Positions 12,019-23,401 of a stretch of DNA of 64,000 bases are shown here, piece after piece (within the stretch, counting starts at the first letter, position 1; each line of letters starts with the position of its first letter). The notes beneath the pieces are model-generated. The model did not search any database. It was not told the DNA's origin and saw nothing but the letters and a program-made list of their open reading frames with translations. The position numbers and the translations under genes were made by a program. Origin of the DNA: Terfezia claveryi (Eukaryota; Ascomycota; Pezizomycetes; Pezizales; Pezizaceae); the NCBI GenBank assembly GCA_015179025.1, contig WHUX01000029.1, positions 124,001 to 188,000 on the forward strand, in the 5' to 3' direction.

Positions 12019-14188
12019 AAAGAGACTCAAAGAAATTAAGTTATAAATATGTGCCCTTCTGGGGGTATGGGATCTCTTTCTGGGTACGATATCATTCAGT
12101 GAGATGTGTGAACACACTTTCAGATTTTATTGCGCTAGTTTGTCTTTTTTTTTTATGACAACAGTGTTTGCACACCCTACACCCTCATTGCTAAATTCCT
12201 GTTTCACTACTCCCACATTTTGGCGAGTGTTGGCAATCTTTTTTCTGAGTTCTATTTATTTTGTCTCTGGTTGGATCTCCAGGCGCGTATGGTCTGTCGT
12301 GGTGGTTTTTGTCTTTCTCAGGCTGTCTTACATTTGGAGTTACACGAGTGATTTCCCGTTTTGTATGAAACGCCTTTTCTTTTCTGCACCCGAATTTGTC
12401 TTTCTCTGATACCGATTTCCTATATACAGCCAATAGTTGAGCCGCATAGGCTTTCTTGTTTGTTCGATAAAACTTTTTGAATTTAGTTATCGTGCTACTC
12501 CATAGGGTTATGCATTGCACGAACAAGAAGTGAACTGGAATGTCAACACGAAGCTTGCATGTCATCTAGCCTTCCTTGAATAAGTTTTCGAAGGAAGACA
12601 TAGTATCGGTTTATATAGTGGCTATGGTGAATAAATCACGTTTCCTGCCCGGCCGTCAGCGACAGTGCTCATGACCCGAGGCCACTTTGACTGGTTGGCC
12701 TCTTTGCCGAGAGCGCTGGAACATGCACCGTACCACAGACTAAAACCAATTAATTCTGATTGCCGTATCTGGTAGTCCCTTCCCAATACAGGGTAGGACA
12801 ACATTAGACTAAACCTCAAGATTAAGTGTTTAAATGTGCATGGTCCAGGAGTACATACAATACATATACTCCAACTTACGGACAACACCCTAGCTGCAGA
12901 GTGCTAAGGTAGTTTATTGTATTTATTTAAGACAGCATTAAATTGGATAGATTTGTGCCGCAATTCAATTTCGTTTTGGGGTTTACTTACAGTGCATTAT
13001 TTATAAAGTTAGATCACTAAATATAAGAATCATTGGACACTGCTTCTCTATAGGAGAAGTATAAATTCGCTTTGATGTTTCACTTGTTTTCTGAGTTAGC
13101 TTGAGATTCTCCACAATTTACAAAGTGCTTTTCTAGTTCATAAATCTGGAGCTTGCAACTCCATTGATACGTTTGGAGGAAGCCTGGTTGGCACAACCTT
13201 CCATACGGTGAACCACCAACCTTTTCTTGTTGTGTATGGTACGATATGTTACCAAATCTAGAAATTGCCCCGAAGGCATACAGCAGGGTAACTTTAAAGG
13301 GGAACCATCAGGGCCTTGCCATAGCCTTGGGAGGGTGGAAGTTGAGAAATATTAAAGGCGGGCCTAGAAATCCTATCTAATATGGGAAATAGTCGTCAGC
13401 AGAGGATTTAAGGCACGCATACTCTGCTATTTATACCAATACGATGGAGGAGCAGAGTTGGTTCTGAGCTTCCAGGCTAACCAAGGAAACTCAGGGTAAC
13501 TGGCAAGCTAAGAGGAACCGTTTCGCCGGCAAAATCTTGAAGGACAATTTTGACATAAAAAGTATTTTGGACGACGTCAACGAGCAAAAGCAAGTGTGAA
13601 AACATAGCCTCTAGGTACGAGAGTTGGACACAATCCTCTGTATGTAGTGAATTTGAATATCATCGACCGCTTGGACTATCACCCGTATTTCGCTACAGTG
13701 GTCTTCATTTTCAGATAATGTGATAGCCCCTGATCCCTTCTGGGTAATTGTTCTCGACTGTAGCACGTGATATACTGGAGTGCAACCGAAATACAAGTAT
13801 GCTTTCCCTAATGCGTAACGGGATTGCGGTGTACTCTAGATCACCAAGTAGTAACCTGGTCAAGTAGAACAAGCGGCTCCCTCAGGAGGTGGTAGTCTGG
13901 TTGCCCGATATCGTTGGAGCCAGAAATGGTAGCCTCACTTCTCTTTGTTGGCGCTCTATTAGTCACCTGCCAAGACTCGTCCCCCTTTACATTTTTTCGC
14001 CATCGCTCTTGCACAACTTTATCTGTCAAGGACGCGTATCCTCCTCGTCCCTTCCACAGCCCAACAACCACAAAGACCCACGCTTCCTAAGCATCTTCTA
14101 GACTTTTTTTACATCGTTTAACTCTCCAGCTATAATTTTTCCATCTTAATACATCCATTTCTTTAGGCACCTTCTCAGTCAGATACAA
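12019..14188. other. Intergenic region, no gene seen
   Basis: About 2.2 kb, AT-rich in its middle (roughly 12900-13150). It holds short unsupported open frames only. One solitary copy of the GTCTGGTTG terminus preceded by TA lies at 13893 (listed separately). The final 150 bases are pyrimidine-rich and look like the promoter and leader of the RRM gene. Confidence 0.6.
13893..13905 (+). repeat. Solitary terminus of the TA-GTCTGGTTG inverted-repeat family
   Basis: TA followed by GTCTGGTTGCC. It matches the ends of the paired elements at 17573-17782 and 44161-44362, but no inverted partner (CAACCAGAC-TA) was found within several hundred bases to the right. It may be a truncated copy or a chance match; the preceding TA favours the former. 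Confidence 0.4.
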
Positions 14189-15389
14189 ATGACAATGGAC
14201 TACGAGAACGAACGCAGTGGTTACGAAGGTGCGTTTGGGAATCTCTCCCTTGTCCTTATGGCAATACGCTCTCTTGCTAGAGCCCCCGGTGTGCCCTTCA
14301 GGCACTATACCTGTTGCATGAGCTTCACGTGCAAAGTTGGAAAAGAGCGTCAAACTTACACATTTCTCTAGATTCTCGTGATTATCCTTCCCGTGATGAT
14401 CGCTCTCCATCCCCGCGTGGGCCACGAGGCGATTCTCCACGTAGAGACAGAAGACGTAGTGTGTCCCCCGGGGCCAGAGCTCGAGATGATCGGTACGTGT
14501 TGTAAACTATCTTGCATGTGGGAGAGCAACTGGCTAACATACGTCACAGAGCTCCCCCTTCGGACTCCCGAATGGATGCAGCATCCACTACTAGTGCACA
14601 AGGCAATGGCGCAGAGGCAAGGAACACCGGCACCAATCTCTTTGTGACTGGTATTCATCCTCGTCTCACTGAAGAAGACGTTACTCGTCTTTTCAGCAAG
14701 TATGGTGAAGTTGAAAAGTGCCAAATCATGGTTGATCCCCATACCAAGGAGTCTCGTGGTTTTGGCTTTGTAAAGATGGCAACCCTCGAGCAGGCAGACG
14801 CTGCTAAGGAGGGATTGCAAGGTGAGGAATTTGAAGGCCGAGTCCTTAGCATCGAGAAAGCCAGGCGCAATCGTCCCAGGACCCCAACTCCCGGGAAGTA
14901 CTTCGGACCCCCCAAGAGAGGTGAATCTCCTGTTTCATCCGCTTGTAGCATTTGACTAACTCCTTTACAGCAGATGACTTTCGCCGTGCCCCTCCACGTG
15001 GTGGTTATTCCTCCTACGACGATCGTCGTTATGGAGGACGCTCCCATGGATCTAGCCGTTACGATGATGATAGATACTCTTCTCGTTATGATGACCGTGG
15101 TGGTGACCGTTATTACCGTTCTCGCGACTCAAGGGACGAATACGCACCGCCACCCCCCCGTGGAATCGACCGTTATGCTAGCTCAGGAAGAGAGGATAGG
15201 TACTCATCTCGTGGAGATGATCGTCGCGGCTACTACGATAGGGACGGTGGTCGGGATGGTGCCTACACTTCTAGGAGTGCTGGAGGCTCTGCTGCCGATG
15301 ACAGAGCTCCGGTTCCCGCCTCAAGTGGAAGGGATTATTACCGGGAGGATGCTAGGGGAGGTGACCGTGATGCCTACTCTAGGAGATAA
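14189..15389 (+). CDS. RRM-domain RNA-binding protein, Tra2-like, with SR and RGD/Y-rich tails
   Basis: Predicted nuclear splicing-type RNA-binding protein. Four exons: 14189-14228, 14372-14492, 14550-14920 and 14971-15389; introns of 143, 57 and 50 bp; 316 residues. The N-terminus is a short Arg/Ser-rich segment (repeated SPR/RDD motifs). One RRM covers about 82-158, with RNP2 LFVTGI and RNP1 RGFGFVKM. A short PRTPTPGKYFGPPKR linker follows, then a C-terminal tail dominated by Arg, Tyr, Asp, Gly and Ser. This order (RS, single RRM, glycine/arginine tail) is that of transformer-2-like proteins, and the RRM wording resembles fungal proteins annotated that way. The third intron ends in a tandem TTACAGCAG acceptor, so isoforms with or without one Ala are possible. 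Confidence 0.9.
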
Positions 15390-17572
15390 AGCACAAGTAT
15401 CTAAAGGGACATGCCTACGCCCTCTCTTATAAGCTCAGCATTCATTATCGTTTCCTGTTTCAGTACCATGGTAATGTGTTTGAGGTGTGATGAGATCGAT
15501 CGGCGTCCATTATCCACTTTTCACTGCTGCATCATTTACCTCGAGGCGCTAACGCTGAACTTCAATCTGTTGAGTTTTATTCGAATCTGTAATTTTCTTT
15601 GGGCAGAAAACCCCTTCTCCTCTGGCATGTAATCTAACCTCACGCGTCTTTCATATCATTCCCCTTTTTCTTTTTTTTCTCTTCTTTTGTTATCTCTCAA
15701 AAGTGCAAACAGGACTTGGGCGACGTTACAGGGTTATGCGGAAATCATCAGGAACAGCAATGAAAACACAAAAAGCTCGGAGGACATGTCTTCGATCAAC
15801 GGCAGCATACGATAGGCGCAATGTCGAGAGCTGTCATCACGACTTGCAATAATTGTATTTCACAAACCAGATGACATCATGCTACTGTCAATAATATCGA
15901 AACTCGCTGCGATATGCTCAGGCCTGGAACTTCCAATCTTCAGGCCCGTTTCGCAGGCCCTGGACGCGTTTACAGTATGGGAATTTACGACCTCACAATG
16001 TCTGGTTCCGAATACACTTCCTGCAATGTATCTTGACTCGCTCTGGTCACCCAATGTCTCATGCCCGAGCCCGCCACTTTTATTAGTTCCTTCTTTTCTG
16101 AAACATCAGTAATGTGGGACTCGCGCCTTCTGTGGAGTTCGAATGCGATACGCTGTCTAATGTCATGTCGGGACCGGCAGTCGATTGGACGATCACAACA
16201 AATCATCATGTTTTCTTGGCCATTGTTCAGCACGGTTCTATCCATCGTCTTGTTTCGGGACGGTGAAAGGATCCGAGAGTGCAACAGACAACAACGGCAT
16301 CATCTTGTATCAGCATTATGTGTGCTTTTCCTTTCTCAAACTCAGTGTCCTTCAGTCACGCATACAATATCGAATCAGATTACAATAATACTTTCAGTCA
16401 TGCACGCTGTCAGCCTTGTGGTCTCGCTTGAGCTTTGCGATATCGCTATATCCGTATACAAGCGCCGTGCAACAAGTGGCCTGACAACAGCCCTCTCACT
16501 ACGGACTATCGTATCCTCATGCTCCCAAACTGCCCCTCTCATTACGTGTTGTATAGATTGTTAACAGCTCACTTATAGGCTTCTTGTCACGGCATAAAAT
16601 GAGTCCATTTGGCTTTCGGCAACTTGCGTCACTAGTTCCGTCAAAACGGAATGCTCATAATTAGGCCCATGCGTACTGAGCCAGAAATCTAACGAGTTCT
16701 TCTGGGCTAGGTTATTGGGCAAGACATTTCAACTCAATTTAGCCCTTCATCATTTTCATAGAGTGCGGGAGTTGTATGAGACGCCTGCGACACCGCGAGC
16801 AATTGTTTTCTCATTCGTATTTTACCAACGCTTACTTAATCCATACAGTGGGACTTCGATACAGACATGTCATCGGGCGATCGACCTTTATTTTTCAAGC
16901 GAATTTAATCTATAGAAAGGAAAGGCCAACGTTTTCCTGATGCTGGAGTGGAACGCCCACCCTTATATTCTTATTTCTACATACTTATACCGACGTCCAC
17001 TGTGCATCGAATACAGCTCGCACAGAATAGCTCAAAATGTAGGGGCTCTGATTAAGGAGGTTTCCTTTTCAAACATGGTCTAAACCTTTAAAACGATAGA
17101 CAATATCATAATAGAACAAATTGAACCTTCTTTATATGGCTCCATCCTTGAATCTGCCTTATTATTGGCTCTAGGACTCATCTGTACTACTGCCAGACGA
17201 GCCATTGATAAACTCTTACATTCATCTGTGCGTGCGACTCCACTAAGAAATCCTGGAGCTGGAGTACAAGGCCTAAGTCGATATGCTCACAATCATGGAC
17301 CGTTAAAAATCGACTATAAAGGTGCACGTGGTTACAGGGTTCCTTTTTGGTCATTAGATCATCATTGTCCCGTACATGTGACCAATAATAGGTGCTTCAG
17401 CCCAATCTATCGCATCATGGTGTCAAACGATACGGCGTCGGCCGCCTACAACGGCGGAAGCTGTTATCGATTACGAAGTCATACATTTCGATACTCGTCA
17501 ACATGTCAGGGAATCTAGAGTAAGTAGAAATTAATGATTAGATTGCACGCCCAGAATGTAGATAATATAGTA
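15390..17572. other. Intergenic region, no gene seen
   Basis: About 2.2 kb with no supported gene. It begins with the T-rich 3' flank of the RRM gene. Several short open frames exist on both strands between about 15860 and 17520, but none carries a recognisable motif or convincing splice structure. A decayed transposon is possible but cannot be shown by eye. Confidence 0.55.
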
Positions 17573-17782
17573 GTCTGGTTATGCCAACCTCTCGTAGAGA
17601 TATAATATAGGAAAATATCCGGTGATGGAGCCCCATCCCGCCACGCACCGTCGATAAGCTGACAAGTAGCTGGAAGGTCTGTAATAACGAAAAGGTACAG
17701 TAGTATGTATCTTGTTGGATTTATAGTAGTAGTCTGGTTGGCACGATTTATAGTCTTGTTATTGACTTTACGGCAACCAGAC
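17573..17782. mobile_element. Short TA-flanked inverted-repeat element (MITE-like), copy A
   Basis: The left end reads GTCTGGTTATGCC and the right end CGGCAACCAGAC, each directly flanked by TA (17571-17572 and 17783-17784). This is the pattern left by elements that insert at TA and duplicate it, as Tc1/mariner-type elements do. The span is 210 bp and has no coding capacity. A further forward terminus, TA-GTCTGGTTGGCACG, starts at 17730, so the right 54 bp (17731-17784) could be a smaller element or a nested copy sharing the same right end. Copy B lies at 44161-44362. The terminal match is only about 9-10 bp, so the call rests on the repeated terminus plus TA flank rather than on internal similarity. 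Confidence 0.55.
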
Positions 17783-17784
17783 TA

Positions 17785-20423
17785 GATTACTTCCTTTCTT
17801 TCAATTGTGAACTCACGCTGCTTCTTTACCTAGTCAATATGCGCCTTTCATCTTACTGCTATCTCAAATTGGAGAAACCCAACCCTCCTGCTGCAATCAG
17901 GGGTGCATGTATGTTGCAATTCGAGATCTATCGGTTGCTTGGGAGACGCTTGTTCCAAACATGAGGCTCCTGTGCAAAATCCATCACAACAGTGATATCA
18001 GATTATGGGGAGCCGCATGCCAAGAATCGAACGAGTGTTTTGGGCTTGCTGGAAGAGTGAGCGGGTGATGATCGTGCATTTGATGGAAATTTGATGGAAA
18101 TACGAGTGTAGTGTCGCATTTTGGTATTCTTATCCCAGCCCAGTCAGTCGCCTTCAGATCCCCCGCGCAATTCCTTCCGCCTCACAGGATAGGTCGCCTA
18201 GTATTTTGCGACTGGCAAAGGCCAGTACTGTACCGCCCATGTGGGAGCCGTCAATGGAGGGTTCATTGCTACATTGATCCAGGGCAGGTTGCAGGTTGTA
18301 ATTGGAGTACAGCATTGTCCACTGGATACCCTCCCTCGAATATATCTTCACATCCCTCCCATCCATTTCTTCAGGCATGTCGCCGTCCCCTTCCAGCTAA
18401 ACCCCCCCGCCAATCTGGTGCAGTGCAGCTCTAGATCTGGTACAGCTTTTATGCGAGCTCATCGGGCATCCGCTGCGCCGGACGTGTACATCTGTATGTA
18501 CTCGATTCTCTTGCCAGAGACCACTCCAATGCTCCAAAGCCCTCAGCTCCCCTGGCGTACGGGTACAGGTCGCCTGCATTCAAGTAAGATCAAGAACACA
18601 CGACTTGCACGCTGGTTCTCCATGAAATTATAAGTAATTTAGCTATAGAGCCAAAGCAGGACGGGCTACAACACGACGCAGGCGGCTCCCTACGCTATAT
18701 TGTCTATCCATGATCATAGCTGGGAGTAGGGAGTGCATACATTCTCCGCTCGCCGCCGGCATTTTGTGTGCTGGATCGAGCAGCGTTCCACGTTTCAAGC
18801 GAAAGCTTAGGTCAGGGGCGGCTCCCAGCGAAATTTGAAGCGAAGTCTCACACCAAAAGCCGCATCAAAAAGAGCCTCCCCCGCGGCCAATAAGTCACTA
18901 GGAATTAGGTGGATGGGACCCAGCAAGTGGTCTCACAGTTATACTTAAGGTGCTCCCTCGTTCGCCGCCTCCGAGTCGAAAGGCACCGAAGCTTTCTTTT
19001 ATCTCAAGCTCAGCTTGAACCGACGGCACCAAAACTTGCTGCAACAACTGATCACCGCCCTGTCCACCGATTCATACACGGCTCTTCACTCATACCGTAC
19101 AACACAGCAGCGCATTAACGCGTTTGGGCTACAATACTCTCTGTGCGTCTACGAAAGATCCTGCGAGGCGTGGGCACCTAGGCAACGTTTCCTGGATACT
19201 CCCTTCACGCAGCAACAAGACAGCCCTCTTTCACTCTGAGGGCCGGGAAAGGCATTGATTTAAGAAGTAGCACACGACTCAAATATCTTAGACTGAAAGG
19301 GCATTTGCGGACGCAATTAAGCTGGGCAGGATGCTGGAAATGGAACACTACTTCTCGGCTTGTAATTGGGCATTGGGTAGGTGCTATCGGTGTTTCTTTC
19401 TCCCTTATCAATATGCTCTCGCGTCTTAATCCTCACTTTTCTACATTTCACTTTGCGTCGGGCTGGCTGCTTTGGCCTGTTGTTTTTCATTCCTGCGGAA
19501 GCCTTGAAGAGGCTCAGCTTTGTTAGGACATCGCGGGCAGAGAGCCGCGCAGCTGTATGGAAACCATGCGTGTGCGTACGCCTAGGATTACAAACAGTCA
19601 TTCCTTCCCCCAAACAGATACTCCGGCCGGCGATTTTATCGCTGTTGGCACAGCAATAGGCCAGCACCGCGACACCACTCCACGCTCGAGAGGGCCCACT
19701 TGCGCTTTACTCTATACCCTGGTCTCGTATTCGCCAATCCCTCGCCATGCTGGCCCTCCGAGAGGTGACTTGTTCGTCAAGTATGCGTTTCCCCCGCTGA
19801 TGGGCACGAAGCAGAGAACGCTTGTGACACAGAGGGGCTGGCCGTTTATCACCAAATGATCAGTTCAAAATCGCTAACGTGCATATGCTGATGTTGCTTA
19901 CTCAACCAGCCCCAGCCCAAGAGGTGTTGTCTTCATGCCCCTCGACCGACTATCTAGCAAAAATAAACAGGAGAAATATCCCGACTCCCAACTTCAGCCT
20001 CTTCAGCCTCAACCTACCGCCCGAGCTTCCCAGATCTACGAAACTAGCCCGAACGTTGACCACAGAATCCACCAGCTTTCCCGCTGTCGTCGCACCCTCC
20101 CTTGCTGACAATCGACAGCCCCAGCACCAAACCAGGACTCGAGCTGCAGCTTCGTGGAGTAGCTCTGTCTCTAAAATTCCACCGACAGCAGCCTCCTCAG
20201 CAGTTGGTAGCCTTGCCGCCTCTAGGCGTATCGATTGTTGCTCTACCGGTTGCGGCTGCCCTATCCAAGTACCGTCGAGGATTGAATCGTACACCAGGCA
20301 GCTGAAGTGTGTCAGAAAAAAGCAATTTTTGTCGGACACAATTCAGAGTATAAAGTCTTGTCCAGTTACATGGTGTGTCCCTCCTATGGATAGCATTGTA
20401 TCGCTGCACAATTGTTAATCAAA
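17785..20423. other. Intergenic region and probable long leader of the zinc-finger gene
   Basis: About 2.6 kb with no supported protein gene. From about 18100 onward the sequence is rich in C and T with many short open frames, the longest (about 19885-20418) closing just before the ATG at 20424. This fits a long promoter and 5' leader with upstream open frames, which is common for fungal regulators. An unseen upstream exon of the zinc-finger gene is also possible. Confidence 0.5.
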
Positions 20424-22855
20424 ATGTACAGCGTAAGGAGCACTGAAACGCTGAGTTCCATAGATTGCTCAGCCTCACCGGCGGTTGGTAGTAAGAGCGG
20501 CGTAGAGGTTCTGACTACGGCCCACGAACCAGTGCTGGAATTGTCCAGATTCCTATCGACACTGGCGCTGAGGAGCCATAAACGGCCCTCCAATCGAGAA
20601 CCTAGCTGCGGTAATCCACAGTTGAACGAAATTCCAGCCAAAATCTCGAAACCCGATCCCCAAGCGGCTCGGCCTGACAAATCCAGCGTGCCACGTTCTG
20701 TGTTTTTTGGATACACTTCAGAACAACCCTCGCGCTGCGCGACACCTGAAATTGAGGCCAAAGCTCATCCCAACTCGGAGAAAGTGACTCCACCGACAAG
20801 CTCAAATCCTGCTAACGCAGCGGCCGTGGCTTCGGGGGGAGGGGGGAGGGGTGAGGGCTCGCAAGGTCCCAGGTTTTCGCGGCAGTGTCTGGGGGATTTA
20901 GTTCTTATTGGTTTTCTTTGTCCCGAAAGGCCTGATATTGCTGCTGATACTGTAAGGCATGGGCTGCGAGGGAGGTGCCTCTATGATGAAGATGATGAGA
21001 TACTTCGCTCTATGGACACTATGGACATAGATAAAGAATTTGATGAGGAGGCCATGGATAAAGAAGAAGAAGAAGGAAGGACTAATGGTAGTCAAGAGCG
21101 AGAAAGCGGCGGTAGCAGTGAGACAAGCGGCGCGGAGAGTAACGGGAGAAGCGAGCAGAGTAATGGGACCGGTGGCCAGTCGGGGGGTCCAGCGCCTGTG
21201 GGCGGAGGGTCACAGAGTGGCTCCAGCGGAGGAAATGATGGCAACGATGAAGAGAAAAAGCAGCCTACGGATAAAATGGATCTCGATAGAGTGGAGGTAA
21301 GAGTTAAAGAGGAACCAAAAGAAGAAGAGAAGGAGCGGAAGAGCGAGATGTCACAAGATGAAAAGGACAGGCTGAGCTCAATTGCGAAGCTAGCCGCTGA
21401 GAGAACACAAAATGGCGAAGCTATGGATTGCCCGCCTCTGTCGGATGCTGCTGCAAGTGGGTTGATTGCCCTGCACCATTCGAGCTTTGCAACTCATATT
21501 GTAAACTCAGATTCTCCCAGCCGGCATGCTCCGCCCCAGCCGCTGTTGTCGAATGGTGCTAGTCATCCGCCGAACCCTGTTCCGCTGCAGCCTGGCAGTC
21601 AACCAGATTTAACAACGACTATTCTTCCTATTATCTCAGAACCTGCCCACAAGGCATCAGGTTCTGGTCCAAAACCAACATTGCCATCGCTGTCGTCAAT
21701 CCATCAACTAGCTGATGCTGCATTACATTCGCAAGGATACTCAAATACATCACAACCCGGACACTTCTCCCCTCCTCAAGCTGCCGTTTCAATAGTCGTT
21801 AGTCAACGATCTTCTGACACGCCCCAACCAGTGCCTATTTCTCCACCTGCCCCAAATCAAGCGCAGGCTGGATATGGACCAGAGGGGGCGCATACACGCA
21901 AGCCTATGCATCATATGACTGTTCAAGAACGGGCTCCATATGTGCACGCACCACCTCCCCCCACAACCACATACTACGCACCAATGCAATATCAGTATAC
22001 CCCCATAAATGAGGAGATGCGTGTCAGTGGGCCCCCTCCCTGTATGCAGGCCCAGGCATATGCACCACCTCCACAACATATCTATGCTCCAGGTCGGGAA
22101 TTGCCAGGTTTGGGGTACGCACCGGCGGCTCCCTATCACTACTCGCATGAGGCTCCTTCAGCAGAGCCTCAGCCGCTTAGGAGAGGATCTGCTGCAAACA
22201 TGTTTGCACAGCCGCCCTTTGAAGAGCAGCACCCACCCTCTGGACCACCAACTGGGGAAACAATGATAAGTGTAGCGGGAAGCGACGACACAATTGTCGC
22301 ACCGCAGATGTCTACGCCGAAACGGAGTTCAACTGGCAGCCGGAGTGACGGGGCACCCATAACTGGTACTTTCCGATGCGAACATGCTGGATGCTCAGCG
22401 CCTCCGTTTCAGACGCAGTATTTGTTGAAGTTGTGCTCTTCCTAATCGACTGCGTGCCTTTGGAAGCTAATTTCTGCCTTGTTCTAGTTCGCATGCAAAT
22501 GTCCACTCTATCAATCGGCCGCACTTTTGCCATGTACCCGGTTGCCCTAGAGGCGAGAAGGGCAGAGGCTTCAAACGGAAGAATGAAATGATTCGCCATG
22601 GGCTCGTGCATGATTCACCAGGATATGTCTGTCCATTTTGTCCCGACAGGGAGCACAAGTACCCAAGGCCCGACAACCTTCAGCGGTATGATTTGCTTTC
22701 GTCTCATGTCTACGAGCTACAAGGCTGACCAGTCGCACAGGCATGTGAGGGTACATCATCAAGACAAAAGCAAGGATGATCCACAGTTGCGAGAAGTACT
22801 TGCGCAAAGGCCCGAGGGCGGAAGTCGGGGAAGGAGAAGGAGAGTCGGGGGTTAA
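20424..22855 (+). CDS. C2H2 zinc-finger protein (three fingers, C-terminal), putative transcription factor
   Basis: Exons 20424-22429, 22488-22685 and 22741-22855 give 772 residues. The start is the first in-frame ATG, at 20424; an upstream exon cannot be excluded. The N-terminal 630 residues are low complexity: acidic Glu/Asp and Gly/Ser tracts (about 190-290), then Pro/Gln/Tyr-rich sequence. Near residue 650 three C2H2 fingers begin: C-x4-C...H-x3-H in CEHAGC, C-x4-C in CHVPGC with a long RGEKGRGFKRKNEMIRH loop, and C-x2-C in CPFC ending HVRVHH. The ending (DVLAQRPEG-like, RGRRRR) resembles a conserved family of uncharacterised ascomycete zinc-finger proteins. The first intron has an atypical GTTGTG donor, chosen because it restores finger 1 (SHANVH). 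Likely nuclear DNA-binding; target unknown. Confidence 0.88.
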
Positions 22856-23401
22856 CACCATTTTGAATACTTTGATTTACGGGCGGGCGTGCAGGAATTG
22901 GGTAATGTTTAGCTCATTGGCGTTGTTGATGTTGGGAAAATTGGATATGCGTTGGAACATGGACCTTTGGTTGGGGCCTGGTTTTGGCACGGAATATTTC
23001 CAGTCGTGCGAGTTTTTCCTGTTACTATCGTCCTTGTTTACTGTTTTCGTCCAGAGTATTCGATGTGTTTTTCCTTTGATGTGGTGTTGATTGGCTATCA
23101 AGGGCTTTTTATATTATGTGTGCTCAGTAGATCGCACGGGAGCTAGTATGGGGTATCTGTATGCAGACGGGGGAAGAAACGAATGTGCGAGTGTCGAGAG
23201 GGTCATATTGATATATGGTGTTTCAGTGTGCCTTCCGAATATGCAATATGCAATATTCTACTACATATGCCCGTTGCTGCTTGGCACTTCGCGGGTCCTC
23301 AGTAAACAACAAATTCCTTTGAGAGGCAAACAACACGCACGCACTACCATTCGAGCTCGACAGATACCAGCCCCACACCAGGCACACGGTTACACCCCGG
23401 C
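22856..23401. other. Intergenic spacer, no gene seen
   Basis: About 550 bp between the zinc-finger stop and the Sha1-like start, both genes reading rightward. It presumably holds the terminator of the first and the promoter of the second. The first part is T/G-rich; no repeat or RNA gene was recognised. Confidence 0.6.

Noticed and set aside
13182..13195. CCTGGTTGGCAC, similar to the terminus at 17732
   Set aside because: Lacks the GT start and the TA flank.
17165..17518. Open frame of ~117 codons in the intergenic region
   Set aside because: Starts without ATG context and matches no family that I recognise.
19885..20418. An open frame of ~178 codons before the zinc-finger gene
   Set aside because: Pro/Ser/Thr-rich with no motif, in another frame than the finger gene. 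More likely part of a long leader.
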